Assembly (NCBI RefSeq): GCF_964340395.1
Contig: NC_135568.1
Location: 13,325,776 to 13,389,775, forward strand
Direction of reading: 5' to 3'
From: Glandiceps talaboti
Lineage: Eukaryota; Hemichordata; Enteropneusta; Spengelidae
Length of the DNA stretch: 64,000 nucleotides
A program made the position numbers and the translations under genes. The notes below the pieces were generated by a model. That model had not been told where the DNA came from and ran no database searches. It was given only the letters and a program-made list of their open reading frames with translations. Positions 1 through 10,039 of the stretch are shown here, one piece after another (the first letter of the stretch is position 1; every line of letters begins with the position of its first letter).

Positions 1-61
1 ATATTTCTACTAGTAAGTCATTTCAACTATCAAAAATTACCAGTGTTCTTTATTTGTTTAG

Positions 62-124
62 GTATGGTCGCAGTGATGCTGTCAAAGTACTCTTACAACA
101 AGGAAGATGCTCTCCAAATGTAGA
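62..124 (+). CDS. KRIT1: KRIT1 exon: ankyrin repeat (YGRSDAVKVLLQQG)
   Basis: The acceptor is TTTGTTTAG and the donor GTAAGT. The first base completes a codon from the exon upstream of the window, and the last two bases (GA) start the codon finished by the next exon. The encoded helix pair is a typical ankyrin repeat. Confidence 0.85.
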
Positions 125-3100
125 GTAAGTATACTAGGTGGTATTCTCAACAAACATTGACACTGGCAAATGTTTACCCAAGCTGTGACCTTTGTGTGTT
201 TTTCTCTAAACTTTGACACCCATCTCAAATCGCAATGATAATGTTACTTTTGACCTTTCTGAGAGATTTAATAGGGAACTTGCAATCCAAACTGAGCATG
301 CTCAGACGCAAAGGACTATGGGATTATCTGTGGTTATCGTAATAACTAATCTAGAGCTACCAATAAAATTAACCTCCCACAGAGATCAGGGTGACTATGA
401 ATTGATCATTCCTGATTATAAACAATGTAACAATATTGTTTACAATGCTAATTGATTAGTATTTATTATCACATTTCCCATGATGCAACATTCAACATGG
501 CAGGTTTGCAAATTCCCTATTGCTGTACATATTTTGAACAATGTTCTACTCCAAATTTATGAGAGAAAAAAATTTGTAATTCTCAGCTGATAGTAGAAGA
601 AACAGTAAATAGCGGTAAAATACTTACAAACATTCTTCTTATTTGTGTGTTCATGTATAGAACTGAGACTGGTGCAACTCCGTTACATTTTGCTGCCCGA
701 CAAGGTTTTCCCAGAGTTGTACAAATATTGTTGGCTCATCAAGAGATAGATAAGGTAAGACAACATTTTTGTAAACAAATTAAAACTTATACTAAAATCA
801 GTATTATTTAGCATTTTCTGACAAGGTGCTCAAAGCACTTAACAATTATTACCCCTGAGATGGATCCATAATGGCGCAATGGTCCTTTACACTTCCTCAA
901 CTCCCTGGGGAGGATACAATCCATTGCAGCCTCATTCTCGTAAACCAGAGCTGTTATTTCTTCCTCTGTATGTGCATAGGATAAAAGCATTCACATTGCA
1001 TCCTCTATCCTGCCAGGTCCCTCATTGCACACAGCTGGGTTGACTGACACACAATTATAGTTCAAATATTGCCCAAGGACTATAGCCAGTCAGAAACAGA
1101 CTGTTACAGTGAGGTTCAAACCTGCAACATGCAGATTCCAAACTGATTGCTCTAACCATTTAACAATCATGACTCCACTTCTTGAAAGAGCTTGCTGAAG
1201 TGCAAAACTTCTCAAAGAATCAACCCATTTTTGTACTCAAATACAGCTGAAGTCAGGTTTTATTTGAAATCTGGTGTACATAACTTCTCGTATATTTTTC
1301 CAAACGTTATAAATGACAGATCACATGTAAAGAAATCACATGTGCTTCATTGTCATTGTCGCCATATTATCTATTATAGACGGCTGTTGACAATGACAAC
1401 AAGACGCCGTTACAGCTATGTGAAGAGTACAGGATGGAAGATTGGAAAACGGCGTCTGCAATGCTCAGAGAAGCCCTCCGTAAACCGGTGAGTTATTCTC
1501 AAGTTATACAACCATTTCAGAACCCAGCTAACATTAGCGTCTTAGCTAACATTAGCTTCTATCAAGACAACACTTCACAACCATTTCAGAACCTAGCTGA
1601 GATTAGCTTCTATCTAGACAACAGTTTACAACAATTTCAGAACCTAGCCAACTTTAGCTTCTATCTAGACAACAGTTTACAACAATTTCAGAACCTAGCC
1701 AACATTAGCTTATATCTAGACAACGGTTTACAATCATACGCTATCATTATTACATTACGATATATATTTTATTTCATTTTAGGCACCCAAAATTGATGTT
1801 CATTTGATGGACCTTGATGGATCACATGTAGTACTTGATTTGGTTTCTGGTAACAATACGACGGTTGAACAACTTCTTAGGGTAAGAATCAATAGTTTAT
1901 ACCTTTTGGGTTGTAATTTTGTGTATGTAGTACAGGAGATTTCATCCTAGCTTGCAAATGCTATTAAACAGTGTATCAAGATTAGCGAAACTGATTACCA
2001 CATTTCATGTTGAGATAGACACAATAAAGATAACACACAAATATCCCTTACACAGTGTGTACTCTGTAGACACAATAAAGATAACACACAAACATCCCTT
2101 ACACAGTGTCTGCTGTGTAGACACAATAAAGATAACACACAGACACATCCCTTACACAATGTCTGCTCTGTAGACACAATAAAGATAACACACAAACATC
2201 CCTTACACAGTGTCTGCTCTGTAGACACAATAAAGATAACACACAAACATCCCTTGCACAGTGTCTGCTCTGTAGACACGATAAAGATAACACACAAACA
2301 TCCCTTGCACAGTGTCTGCTCTGTAGACACAATAAAGATAACACACAAACATCCCTTGCACAGTGTCTGCTCTGTAGACACGATAAAGATAACACACAAA
2401 CATCCCTTGCACAGTGTCTGCTCTGTAGACACAATAAAGATAACACATTGGTCTTGATACATTGTTTAATACCATTTGCTAACTAAGGCGAAATCTCCTG
2501 TAATGGTAGCTATTGTATTCTACTTACTGAAGCATACTTTATCATTTACTTACCATTGGCAGAAATACACACCATTATTAAACCATTGACATTGTGAACA
2601 ATGTTAGAAGACGGTCTTCAAAGCATTCTTAAGAATGTGAAGAAAACAAATTTGTCGTTAAATAATTCTCTCATCATTCTGTGTTTCTTCCAACAGCAAC
2701 TAGACCTTCCCGATGGCTGTGAGCACCTTTTTGCAATATGGATCGCATCACAGAATTTACGTAAGTTTGCTATACTAAGAATGAATGCGTTCAGTGATTT
2801 TCAACAAGATCTTATGTACAGTCATACCATATCATTGTCAGAAATCATCATTTTGTTACAAGGTATATCAATATAGTTCCTTGATTTTCAATCACAGCAG
2901 CTATAATAAGACATGTTCATGATGTAAAAGTTGCGATAAAAGAAAGAAAAAATTATGTTTAAAAAAAAAATACATATAAATGTGTAGAAAGCTCACAGTT
3001 AAGAAATGTTATGTTTTTCTTGGTGCGTTTTGCACCCAATTCATTACGAAATAAGGCTTTACAGGGGTTTATCAAAAATTTTAGAAAGTTCAGATTTTCG

Positions 3101-6100
3101 AGTAAACAACATCACATATAGGTTGTGTTCCTTCCACTGCTATTTTCACAAAATTTATTATGTGAACAGTTTTCACTAAAACTTTTCAAAAGTTTTACAA
3201 TTTCATTGTGATGTGTGTGCATTTTTTTGGTGTGTGTTGTTTTCACTTGACTTATTCCGCACAGAGTTACAATTAAAGTCCACTCATAGACCTATCATGG
3301 AGGTCAGGGAATGGGAATTCACTGTCAGACAGTTTACCAATTATAGACCAGAGAAGGAAAGACCATACTTACATCTACAAAGAAATGCACTAGTGTCATT
3401 ACAGAATGAACGAAAGGTGGGTGCTTCCCAAACAAATAAAAATGACTGTCTGCTGGAATTCTCGCATTTCTGAGATCTACCTTATAGTCAACAATAAATT
3501 CTACATATCAAATTTCTTTCCTGTCAAAAAAATTTGGAAAATAGCGTTGGCAAATACATTTTTTGCCAAAATTTTCTCACATTCTAGCAACAAAATAATT
3601 GTCTGTCAATTATGATTTGTTTAGAGTTTTTCATCACAAAACTGTACAAAAATGGTTGTGATAGAAATACAAACTAAAATTTTGATGGCGTCATCGTACA
3701 ACACGTCATTTTTTGCATAAATTGGAAGCTCAGACCATAATCAGCAAAGTAGAAGTAAAAGACATTTTATTTCAAAATAGTTGCTTTCTCAAGAAGGTTT
3801 CACAACGATCATTGAAAAAAAAATGATGCTAGTGTGAAAGGTAATCATGTACAAGGTTCTCAGAAATGTAACAGGATTCCAGCGACTGTCATCTCCGTTT
3901 GGGTCTGCATGACAATCGCCACGTGGCCAAGATCAGAAAATTCAACTGCTTGTTTCCTTTGATCGCACACAGATTTACAAATGCGACCAGAACATAAGCC
4001 TTTACACCATCTAAAGTCTTGGGAGATAATAGTTAGACAATTGACAAACTACAAACCCGAGGCCGAGAAACCACGACTCTGTTTACGCCGAGATGCTAGG
4101 TTGCCTTTGTCAGTTGAACGAGAGGTACGTTAGGCACACCCAGTTTGTAACAATGGTGTATCGTTTAGCGGTGTTCGTGTAGTGTCGGGAACACGTGTAG
4201 CTTTTAGTCATACTCACCTGGTGGCATGATTTCAAATTAATATTCTCTAACACACATTAGTTGGGTTGGTAGCATTTTTCTGATTTAAATTCTTTGTTTG
4301 CTGTTTTTTTTTAATTAATGCCTGTGTATGTGTTTTAATTAATAATTAACAATTCTGCAGTGCTGCGGTCAAATCCTAACAAAAAATTCCCCTTTTTTTG
4401 TTCATAAACATAGTCAGCCAAATTTTTTAGTTTATTTATTTATTTATTTATGCATATTTAATATTTCAAACAAGATAAATTCTAAATTTATTCATAAGCT
4501 GTGATAACAATAGTGTTAACTGCACTACACCAAAACAAAGATAAATATAGGTGAAAAGCACACAAATTCTTTATAGTGTGACCTTTGACCTGCTTATTTG
4601 AATATTATTATTTATGCATAATTAGCATTTGCATGTAATGAATTATTCATTACCCCAATGTCATAATGATGGAAACTTGCTTATAAAAAATTATCTGTTC
4701 CTTCCTAAATACCTGCCTGAGACAAAAATTTAATCTCTTGAAAAAAGTAATCAGCTTTTTCTGTAGATTATAATTGTAAATGTAATAAAAATTTGTTTGA
4801 ATGTTGTATCATTTGTCATGATATAAAAATTGAAGAAATTGTAAATTAGTGTTATTTGAGAATTAGTACAAGGAAATTATAATCTTGTCATTTCTGTTTT
4901 GAGTTGTTTATGCATATAAAACTCACCTTGTATGTTTTGATCATAGCATGTTATCACCATTTTTCACGTTCCATGTGTGGGGCTTGCTGCTGGCTGCATG
5001 GCTTCAATGTTATATATATATTTATTTTCCCAGACATTAGCATCACAGTCAACTTTTTTCGTGCATTAGTTACCAGTCACTAATTCTGTTAATTTTCATG
5101 CAATAACATTAATGATTTCTATTTGTTCATGGTATCCAATGATCATAAAGCAGTTCGCTTTCTGTTCCTATGCAGCCAAAGCAGCATACTAACCCACAAA
5201 GTGTACCCAAAAGTTCAATCATAAAAAACAAAAGACGGTGACATTACAACTTTGACCATAGAGGGCGACATTTAGATTCCTGTATTCCCAGCGTTATTTT
5301 TGTACACGATTACATAGTAGCTTTGTTCTTCAACAGGTGAAGGATCATGAAGCAATTAAAATGCTCTTTAATGAGTGTGTACTCAATGTCCTGAAGTCAA
5401 TGTACCCGACAACAGACCAAGATGCTATCGGTTTAGCTGGTATATTAATGCAGGTAAAGCACATCATATATTTTGCATTTGTATCCATCTGTACAAATAC
5501 TAGTCTAGCTGCTTGACCCCAGTCTTTCTTCTGATAGATATGAGCTAACGACCTTCAGTTCCCTTCACAGTGAGCAGAATAGTCAGAGGGGTCGAGCAGC
5601 AAGACTATGTTTATACCTGCAAAGTCAAGTAACTATGACAGAGTGCACGAGTTCAAAGTAGAAAGAATTGTATATATTCATTATTGTGGCAGCCACATCA
5701 TTCAGTGTTAAAAAATATGTATTAGACTAGCATTTCCAGACAAGGCAGCTGCTTACTGTGTATCTCTAGCTGTTTATTGTTGATATCATCACAAACTTTT
5801 CGCATAACTTCAACACGTCTGTCTCCATTGTAGTAAATGTGGAAACAAACTTGGAAACCAATACCAGTAATCTATCAATGTTAACATTTTCGTTTGTTCT
5901 TCGCTTGAAAGAACTCATATAAAGTATACAAATCTCTATGTACATATCACAGATGGCAAGGAATGGTAGAAAATATTGTTTATCGACAGTTTTTGTAAAA
6001 TGTGCAATCATTGACATTTCTTTTCTCTTTTTCAGATTATTTACGGTGATCATGATCCCAAGAAACACAGATCAGGATTTTTGAAGTAAGCAAAAATAAG

Positions 6101-9100
6101 ATAATATGATAATGAAATATAATTAGATTATAAATGTATAATTATGGATATTTTGTTTGATAGTTTTGTGAACACCTAGATATTATTGTTCGTGATATCT
6201 GTGTTCTCCATGAGGTTTTTTTTTTGAGTGCTGGCGATGTTCTCTGCTGTATTTTCACAAGCGTAGTGGATGAAAGCCTGGAAGAAAACATCGCAATCGT
6301 TAGTGCAAATACCCCATAGTCCTTCCAGTGTCACTTCAATACCAGTCGTGCATGTGAGGTTCTGTTTATTATTACAAATGTTTATCGAAACCATAAATTT
6401 TGCAAAAAATACTACAATTGTTTGCACTTTTGTTTGTGTGATTTATTATACATGGCCCATGGACATGCAGGGTTCTGCCAAGGTGGAGAGTAGTCCCAAT
6501 TACTAATTAATATTCATCCTAATTTGCATAATTAATATTCATGACATGAGTAGGAATACCATAATGCATTACACCACCAATTTTTATTTTGTTGTTAAAA
6601 AAAATTATTTTCCGTACTTCTCATAAAAATTATAATCACTTTTGATTCTTTTCAAACAGTAATATCAACCTCCGGCATTTCATTCCGTCTATCAAGTTAA
6701 TGGGAAGATCACAAAGTGGGAAAAGCATTAACTGGGCTCACAAGATAGTTCAGGAACACAAGAATGTCACTGCCAAAGGCATCAAAGATGTAACAGTAAG
6801 TGTATAACCAACCTGCAAATACAGTGCCGGGAAGTGTAGTGTCGCATTTACTCTATAGATATGGACTGTTATTATGTCTACATAAACAATAAAAACAACA
6901 GTTGTATCAGTGGTTATTGTTAATTGTGGAAAGCACTCCATTGAGTTTGTAATGTTCTTAGATGTGACTCCGGTAATTAGGATTTGGTTTACTGAGATAG
7001 ACACAAACTAAAACTATTGTTTGATGCTGTATATTACACAAGTGGGTGATATCGGTTTTTCTGTTATGTGACTGTAATGATCATGTGATCAAGGTAGTAT
7101 AAACATTGGAAGTCACAAAACAGTACATCGCAAGTTTATGGAACTAGTTTTCAGAGACACCTCCCTACTGAGACTATAATTAAACCAACATCCATGGCTA
7201 TATCAACATGTTGTGTCTGTCTATGTTAGTTTGTATCTGTCTTAGTAAACCGAAGCTTCATTTCCCAAATTAATAAATAACGGGAGATTAAAAACTTGGC
7301 AGTGACGTGTGGAGTATTACATTTACTCATCAGGGAAAAGCATTTGTAATGTAACTTACCAGTGGACTGACAAAAGTCATCAACGCAAAGAGATGTCGGC
7401 TACGTCAAAGAGCCAAAATTTACTGCCAAATGTAATCCTGTGACACTAACATCAAAGATAGATTCAAAAAATAGTGTTGGTCAGGTCATGAGAAAATTGA
7501 AATAACGTGAAAATTGAAATAAATATGACCACAAATTTTTTTGGCCAAGTTGAAAATATATAAATTTGGTCATGTCATGTAAAACATAGAAATAAATATG
7601 GCTGCCTTTAATGCTGACATAATTTATCTACTTTACTTTCAGAAACTACAAATCATGTACTTAGAGTACTGTAGAGGGCGCTTTCCAGCCTACGGCTCAG
7701 CTTTCTTCTTTGGATTTGCTCCCCCACCACGTGAAGCACGAAATCCAGTCGGGGTGTTTATTGGAATCAACTCACAGGGTATTCACCTCATCAGAGCAGA
7801 CACAAGGGTAGGGGTCAAAGTTCACTCCCCTTCTGTACTTTGGTTAGATATTCTGGCAAATATTGTATCACTGATTATAGTAAAAGCGTGTATTTCACAG
7901 CACTACTTCATCACCAGAGGGCGCCAATCATTTGAAAGGCTATTGACTTACTCTTGTTTAGACTTCAATCATTTGAAAGGGCTATTGACTTATTTTTGTG
8001 TAGATTTCAGGTGGCACCAATCATATTAATGGTGTATTGTCATATTCTTGAGACTTAAACTCGAGGTGGCGCCAATCATGTGAAAGGTCTATTGACTTAT
8101 TCTTGTATAAACTCAAACTCAAGGTGGCGCCAGTCTTATGAAAGGTGTATTGACAAATTCTTTTATTGAGATATGTCACTGCTCATTCTAAAGGTCTGTT
8201 ACATGTTTTGAAAAAAAAAACAGACATTCCTAATGTCTGCTGTTGCATTATCACTAACTTCATTCACTTATTTTCCTTTTCTCAGACCCTGATCTATTCT
8301 GTAAAGTACGACGGCTTACATTGGGAATGTACACAAGACAAGGGAATGTTTAAACTACTAAAGAAAGAAAGGCCACCGTTTATAGAGATCAGGACCAAAC
8401 AGGTATAGTTGTTGACATATACTACAGAAGTTATGTAGAGTAAGAGTTGAAAGTTACAGCACATTGCAGATTACAGTTTACTATCTCTGTTTTAAAATAA
8501 TCCTGGGGGGGGGGGGGGTACCACGTTTTTCCTCAGGAGGGCAATTATTACTTGGCTCAGTTATGATTAGGTAGACCTTGGACCACATTTTAGAACAAGC
8601 AAAATCGAAAATAATGTAGAGTGGACCCATTTTAGGCTCTTCAGCTCGAAAAAAAACACTCCCCATTTTAGACCAAAGGGCTAGAAAATGCACCACAATT
8701 TCACAAAGGGCAGCACATATAAGTATAGTCAAATAGGGGAGTAGCCCCCTGGGGGATACAATTGTCCACACAGTACAGAAACCGGAATTGCCCAATTTAA
8801 GATTACACTTCCTTGCTACATTTTTGTACACATGAACTTGACTTACATCACATCACATCAGTGAACACTAACCCATATCATTCAGTGCCCCTAATAGTCG
8901 GATTATACCTGGTAAAATTGAACTTGACTGTGATGATGATTTAGGTTCACACTGTTTATTTACTCCTCCAGGCTGCAATTATTTGTAACTTGATGGGAAA
9001 GCTGTCAGGCCGGATACCTATCCCAAATGCAAAACTGCAACGACAGACTCAAAAACAGAAACGGCAACAGCAGACACAACAACAAGAACAGTCACAACAA

Positions 9101-9130
9101 CCACAAAGAGCATCAAGTTCAAAGAGGTAG
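62..9130 (+). CDS. KRIT1: KRIT1 (CCM1) homologue, 3' part, 13 exons including two alternatives
   Basis: The spliced exons read as the C-terminal half of KRIT1: ankyrin repeats (62-1487), then a FERM domain running to the stop at 9128-9130. Recognisable family blocks are DNKTPLQLCEE (ankyrin end), GNNTTVEQLL (F1), a LRRDARLPL block before F2, IIYGDHDPKKHRSGFL (F2), and AYGSAFFFG with GVFIGINSQGIHL (F3). In characterised animals KRIT1 is a junctional scaffold binding Rap1, HEG1, ICAP1 and CCM2; that role is family knowledge, not shown here. Every exon has AG/GT borders and phases agree throughout. The N-terminal Nudix-like and NPxY part lies upstream of the window. Unusual points are the duplicated 152-bp exon and a Gln-rich C-terminal tail of about 35 residues after the point where human KRIT1 ends. 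Confidence 0.93.
661..754 (+). CDS. KRIT1: KRIT1 exon: ankyrin repeat (GATPLHFAARQG)
   Basis: It contains the ankyrin signature TPLHFAARQGFPRVVQILL. The acceptor is ATGTATAG and the donor GTAAGA. The first base completes the split Glu codon and the exon ends in phase 0. Confidence 0.92.
811..1180 (-). mobile_element. tRNA-derived SINE in a KRIT1 intron
   Basis: Read on the minus strand, the element starts with a tRNA-like head. An A-box-like TGGTTAGAGCA lies at 1158-1148 and a B box GGTTTGAACC at 1121-1112. A body of about 250 bp follows and ends near 811 in GTGCTTTGAGCACCTTG, which resembles LINE-type 3' tails. Part of the body (923-980) recurs at 10793-10850. The family is not named. Confidence 0.6.
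1380..1487 (+). CDS. KRIT1: KRIT1 exon: last ankyrin segment and linker to FERM
   Basis: This 36-codon, phase 0-0 exon reads TAVDNDNKTPLQLCEEY and ends MLREALRKP, matching the DNKTPL...LLKEAINKP segment of KRIT1. The donor is GTGAGT. The frame stays open far into the next intron (see the 51-bp repeat). Confidence 0.93.
1503..1735 (+). repeat. 51-bp minisatellite 1 in a KRIT1 intron
   Basis: About four and a half diverged copies of a 51-bp unit (17 codons). Two core copies start at 1632 and 1683. The unit contains ATTTCAGAACCTAGCCAAC and CTATCTAGACAAC. The frame of the upstream exon remains open through it, giving FQNLANISFYLDN-like peptide repeats. Confidence 0.85.
1783..1881 (+). CDS. KRIT1: KRIT1 exon: start of FERM F1 lobe
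   Basis: This 33-codon, phase 0-0 exon contains SGNNTTVEQLL, equivalent to HGNNTTVQQI in KRIT1. The acceptor is TTCATTTTAG and the donor GTAAGA. Confidence 0.92.
2017..2448 (+). repeat. 51-bp minisatellite 2 in a KRIT1 intron
   Basis: About eight and a half near-identical 51-bp copies. Each contains GACACAATAAAGATAACACA, then CATCCCTTACACAGTGTCTG. The period is a multiple of three, so long spurious reading frames run through it on both strands. It shares no sequence with the 51-bp repeat of the preceding intron. Confidence 0.95.
2697..2760 (+). CDS. KRIT1: KRIT1 exon: F1 segment (FAIWIASQNL)
   Basis: It encodes CEHLFAIWIASQNL, equivalent to YFTIWICSENL in KRIT1. The acceptor is CTTCCAACAG and the donor GTAAGT. 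It ends one base into a codon, so the next exon must begin with two bases. Both alternative exons downstream do. Confidence 0.9.
3265..3416 (+). CDS. KRIT1: KRIT1 alternative exon a (F1-F2 junction)
   Basis: The exon is 152 bp: two bases complete the split codon, then 50 codons begin LQLKSTHRPIMEVREWEF and end LVSLQNERK. The acceptor is TTCCGCACAG and the donor GTGGGT. It is collinear with exon b at 3973-4124 (same length, same phases, 23 of 50 residues identical by my count). Exon a departs from the vertebrate sequence at the LRRD-LPL block, reading LQRNALVSL. It is probably the derived copy of a mutually exclusive pair. Confidence 0.85.
3973..4124 (+). CDS. KRIT1: KRIT1 alternative exon b (F1-F2 junction)
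   Basis: The exon is 152 bp, entering in phase 1 and leaving in phase 0. It encodes LQMRPEHKPLHHLKSWE and ends CLRRDARLPLSVERE, closer to human KRIT1 (HKPLQHVRDW; FLRRDVRLPLEVE) than exon a. The acceptor is GATCGCACACAG and the donor GTACGT. Including both exons, or neither, would shift the frame, because each is 2 modulo 3 in length. Confidence 0.88.
5337..5453 (+). CDS. KRIT1: KRIT1 exon: FERM F2 helices
   Basis: This 39-codon, phase 0-0 exon reads VKDHEAIKMLFNECVLNVL and ends GLAGILMQ, equivalent to the ILFDEARYNLL...LASLLLQ helices of KRIT1. The acceptor is GTTCTTCAACAG and the donor GTAAAG. Confidence 0.92.
5501..5607. mobile_element. Small MITE, about 107 bp
   Basis: About 20-bp terminal inverted repeats, with TAGTCTAGCTGCTTGACCCC on the left pairing with the complement of the right end (two mismatches). 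The interior (CTTTCTTCTGATAGATATGA and TTCACAGTGAGC) recurs inverted at 14264-14408, which supports a mobile family. Confidence 0.55.
6036..6085 (+). CDS. KRIT1: KRIT1 exon: F2 (IIYGDHDPKKHRSGFL)
   Basis: This is a short 50-bp exon of 16 codons plus two bases, equivalent to IVYGNYESKKHKQGFL. The acceptor is CTTTTTCAG and the donor GTAAGC. The two trailing bases AA join T from the next exon to give Asn. Confidence 0.92.
6660..6795 (+). CDS. KRIT1: KRIT1 exon: F2 to F3 (NLRHFIPSIKLMGRS...)
   Basis: The exon is one base plus 45 codons. It contains FIPSIKLMGRS and INWAHKIVQEHKNVT, equivalent to SIVPVTKLKS and WTNRILHEYKNLS. The acceptor is TTCAAACAG and the donor GTAAGT. Confidence 0.9.
7643..7807 (+). 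CDS. KRIT1: KRIT1 exon: F3 lobe start
   Basis: The exon has 55 codons, phase 0-0. It contains MYLEYCRGRFPAYGSAFFFG, then GVFIGINSQGIHLI, matching the TYGAAFFTG and VYVGVNIKGLHLL blocks of the KRIT1 PTB-like lobe. The acceptor is TTACTTTCAG and the donor GTAGGG. Confidence 0.93.
7917..8164 (+). repeat. Diverged tandem repeat, about 45-58 bp unit, in a KRIT1 intron
   Basis: Five imperfect copies share GGCGCCAATCATTTGAAAGG, then CTATTGACTTATTCTTGT. Copies begin near 7919, 7965, 8010, 8066 and 8124. No coding role is apparent. Confidence 0.75.
8286..8402 (+). CDS. KRIT1: KRIT1 exon: F3 beta strands
   Basis: The exon has 39 codons, phase 0-0. It reads TLIYSVKYDGLHWECTQD and ends FIEIRTKQ, equivalent to LISLKYGCFMWQLGDTD and SFIVHTKQ. 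The acceptor is CTTTTCTCAG and the donor GTATAG. Confidence 0.92.
8505..8518 (+). repeat. Poly-G run
   Basis: A run of 14 G in the last KRIT1 intron, after TAATCCT. It is a simple homopolymer tract. Confidence 0.85.
8972..9130 (+). CDS. KRIT1: KRIT1 terminal exon with Gln-rich tail
   Basis: Fifty-two codons and TAG. AAIICNLMGKLSGRIPIPN matches the final KRIT1 helix (AGLVVKLLMKLNGQLMP). A tail with many Gln, Lys and Arg residues, ending in SSSKR, follows. The vertebrate protein stops soon after the helix, so the tail is a lineage-specific extension. Its last codons already belong to a 27-bp tandem repeat that continues past the stop. Confidence 0.9.
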   Translation, partial: AAIICNLMGKLSGRIPIPNAKLQRQTQKQKRQQQTQQQEQSQQPQRASSSKR

Positions 9131-9365
9131 CAGAGAGGGTTATGTCCAAGGAGGTAGTGAAGAGGACAAGTTCAAAGACATAGTTCATCAAAGAGATAGC
9201 ACAGAGACTTACATTCAAGGAGAAAGCTGAGAGGATCAAGTTCAAAGAGGTGGCAAAGAGAACCAAGTTTAATGAGATGGTAAAGAGGGTCAAGTCCAAA
9301 GAGGTGAAAAAGAAGATCAAGTTCAACGAGATAGTGAAGAGGGTCAAATTCAAGTTCAAGAAAGT
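9115..9365 (+). repeat. 27-bp (9-codon) tandem repeat over the KRIT1 stop codon
   Basis: About nine diverged copies of a 27-bp unit of the type AAGTTCAAAGAGGTAGC with AAGAGGGTC. The first copy supplies the last KRIT1 codons and the TAG. In another frame, the distal copies (about 9237-9380) encode KFNEIVKRV-like nonapeptides without a stop until 9378-9380. Single-base losses between copies break the frame in the middle. Confidence 0.8.
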
Positions 9366-9720
9366 AGCTGCTTCATCCTGATTACAAGTTGTGATGTGTT
9401 GATTTTGTGACTTCCAGGATAGACGAACTGTAGATCTTTGAGGGGGTCAAACTTACACTTGGGAAACTTGTGAAGTTTTTTCACAGACATATTTGTATGA
9501 AGTAACTTAAATTTGCTACTGTGTAAGCAATACCAAACAATGCACCTTTTTTTTCCAGGGAAAAAAACGATAAATAATTTCTCAAAAAAGTACTGACTTT
9601 GAATTTCACCTTGTTTAGTACAATGCTCAAGTAGACCACTTGTAATTTTTCACTCCTGAAAAACATTATCTTAACAAAACCACAAGTGTATTCACCTTTG
9701 ACAGACTTAACAAGACCAGT

Positions 9721-9928
9721 TTTCAAATCTAATAAGATGGTACTCAGTGGTTCAATATATCAAGTTGACAAATGAGAATCAGAAATACAAAGAAGTAACC
9801 AATCACAGGAGGTCTATCAAACACAAACTTGAGCAAGACTACTTTTCAAATCTGATAGGATGGCATTCATTGGTTCAGTATTTGGACCAATGAGAAGCAG
9901 ATGTCAAAAAAAGTAGCCAATCACAGGT
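9721..9928 (+). repeat. Local direct duplication containing CCAAT
   Basis: Two similar segments, 9721-9809 and 9843-9928. Each runs from TTTCAAATCT, through GGTTCA, to an AACCAATCACAGG or AGCCAATCACAGG end. The function is unknown. Confidence 0.65.
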
Positions 9929-10033
9929 GTTCTTATGCTATAATTTAATTTATTCAAATACTTGGTAATGTAGCTATACCAATTCATAAACTGCCAATTC
10001 TAATATTGGTTTTGATGCCTTGATGAAGGATAG

Positions 10034-10039
10034 AATAAA
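10034..10039 (+). promoter_or_regulatory. Possible KRIT1 poly(A) signal AATAAA
   Basis: This is an AATAAA hexamer about 900 nt after the KRIT1 stop, followed by T-rich sequence. Placement is a guess, as the region is AT-rich. Confidence 0.25.

Noticed and set aside
2017-2448. Regular repeats that could suggest a CRISPR array
   Set aside because: The whole 51-bp unit is repeated with no variable spacers, and the context is an animal intron.
1995-2475. Long reading frames on both strands with 17-residue repeats
   Set aside because: They are a by-product of the 51-bp minisatellite, whose period is a multiple of three, and lie inside a KRIT1 intron.
9018-9359. Minus-strand frame with Leu/Ser/Phe-rich 9-residue repeats
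   Set aside because: It is the complement of the 27-bp repeat and of the last KRIT1 exon.
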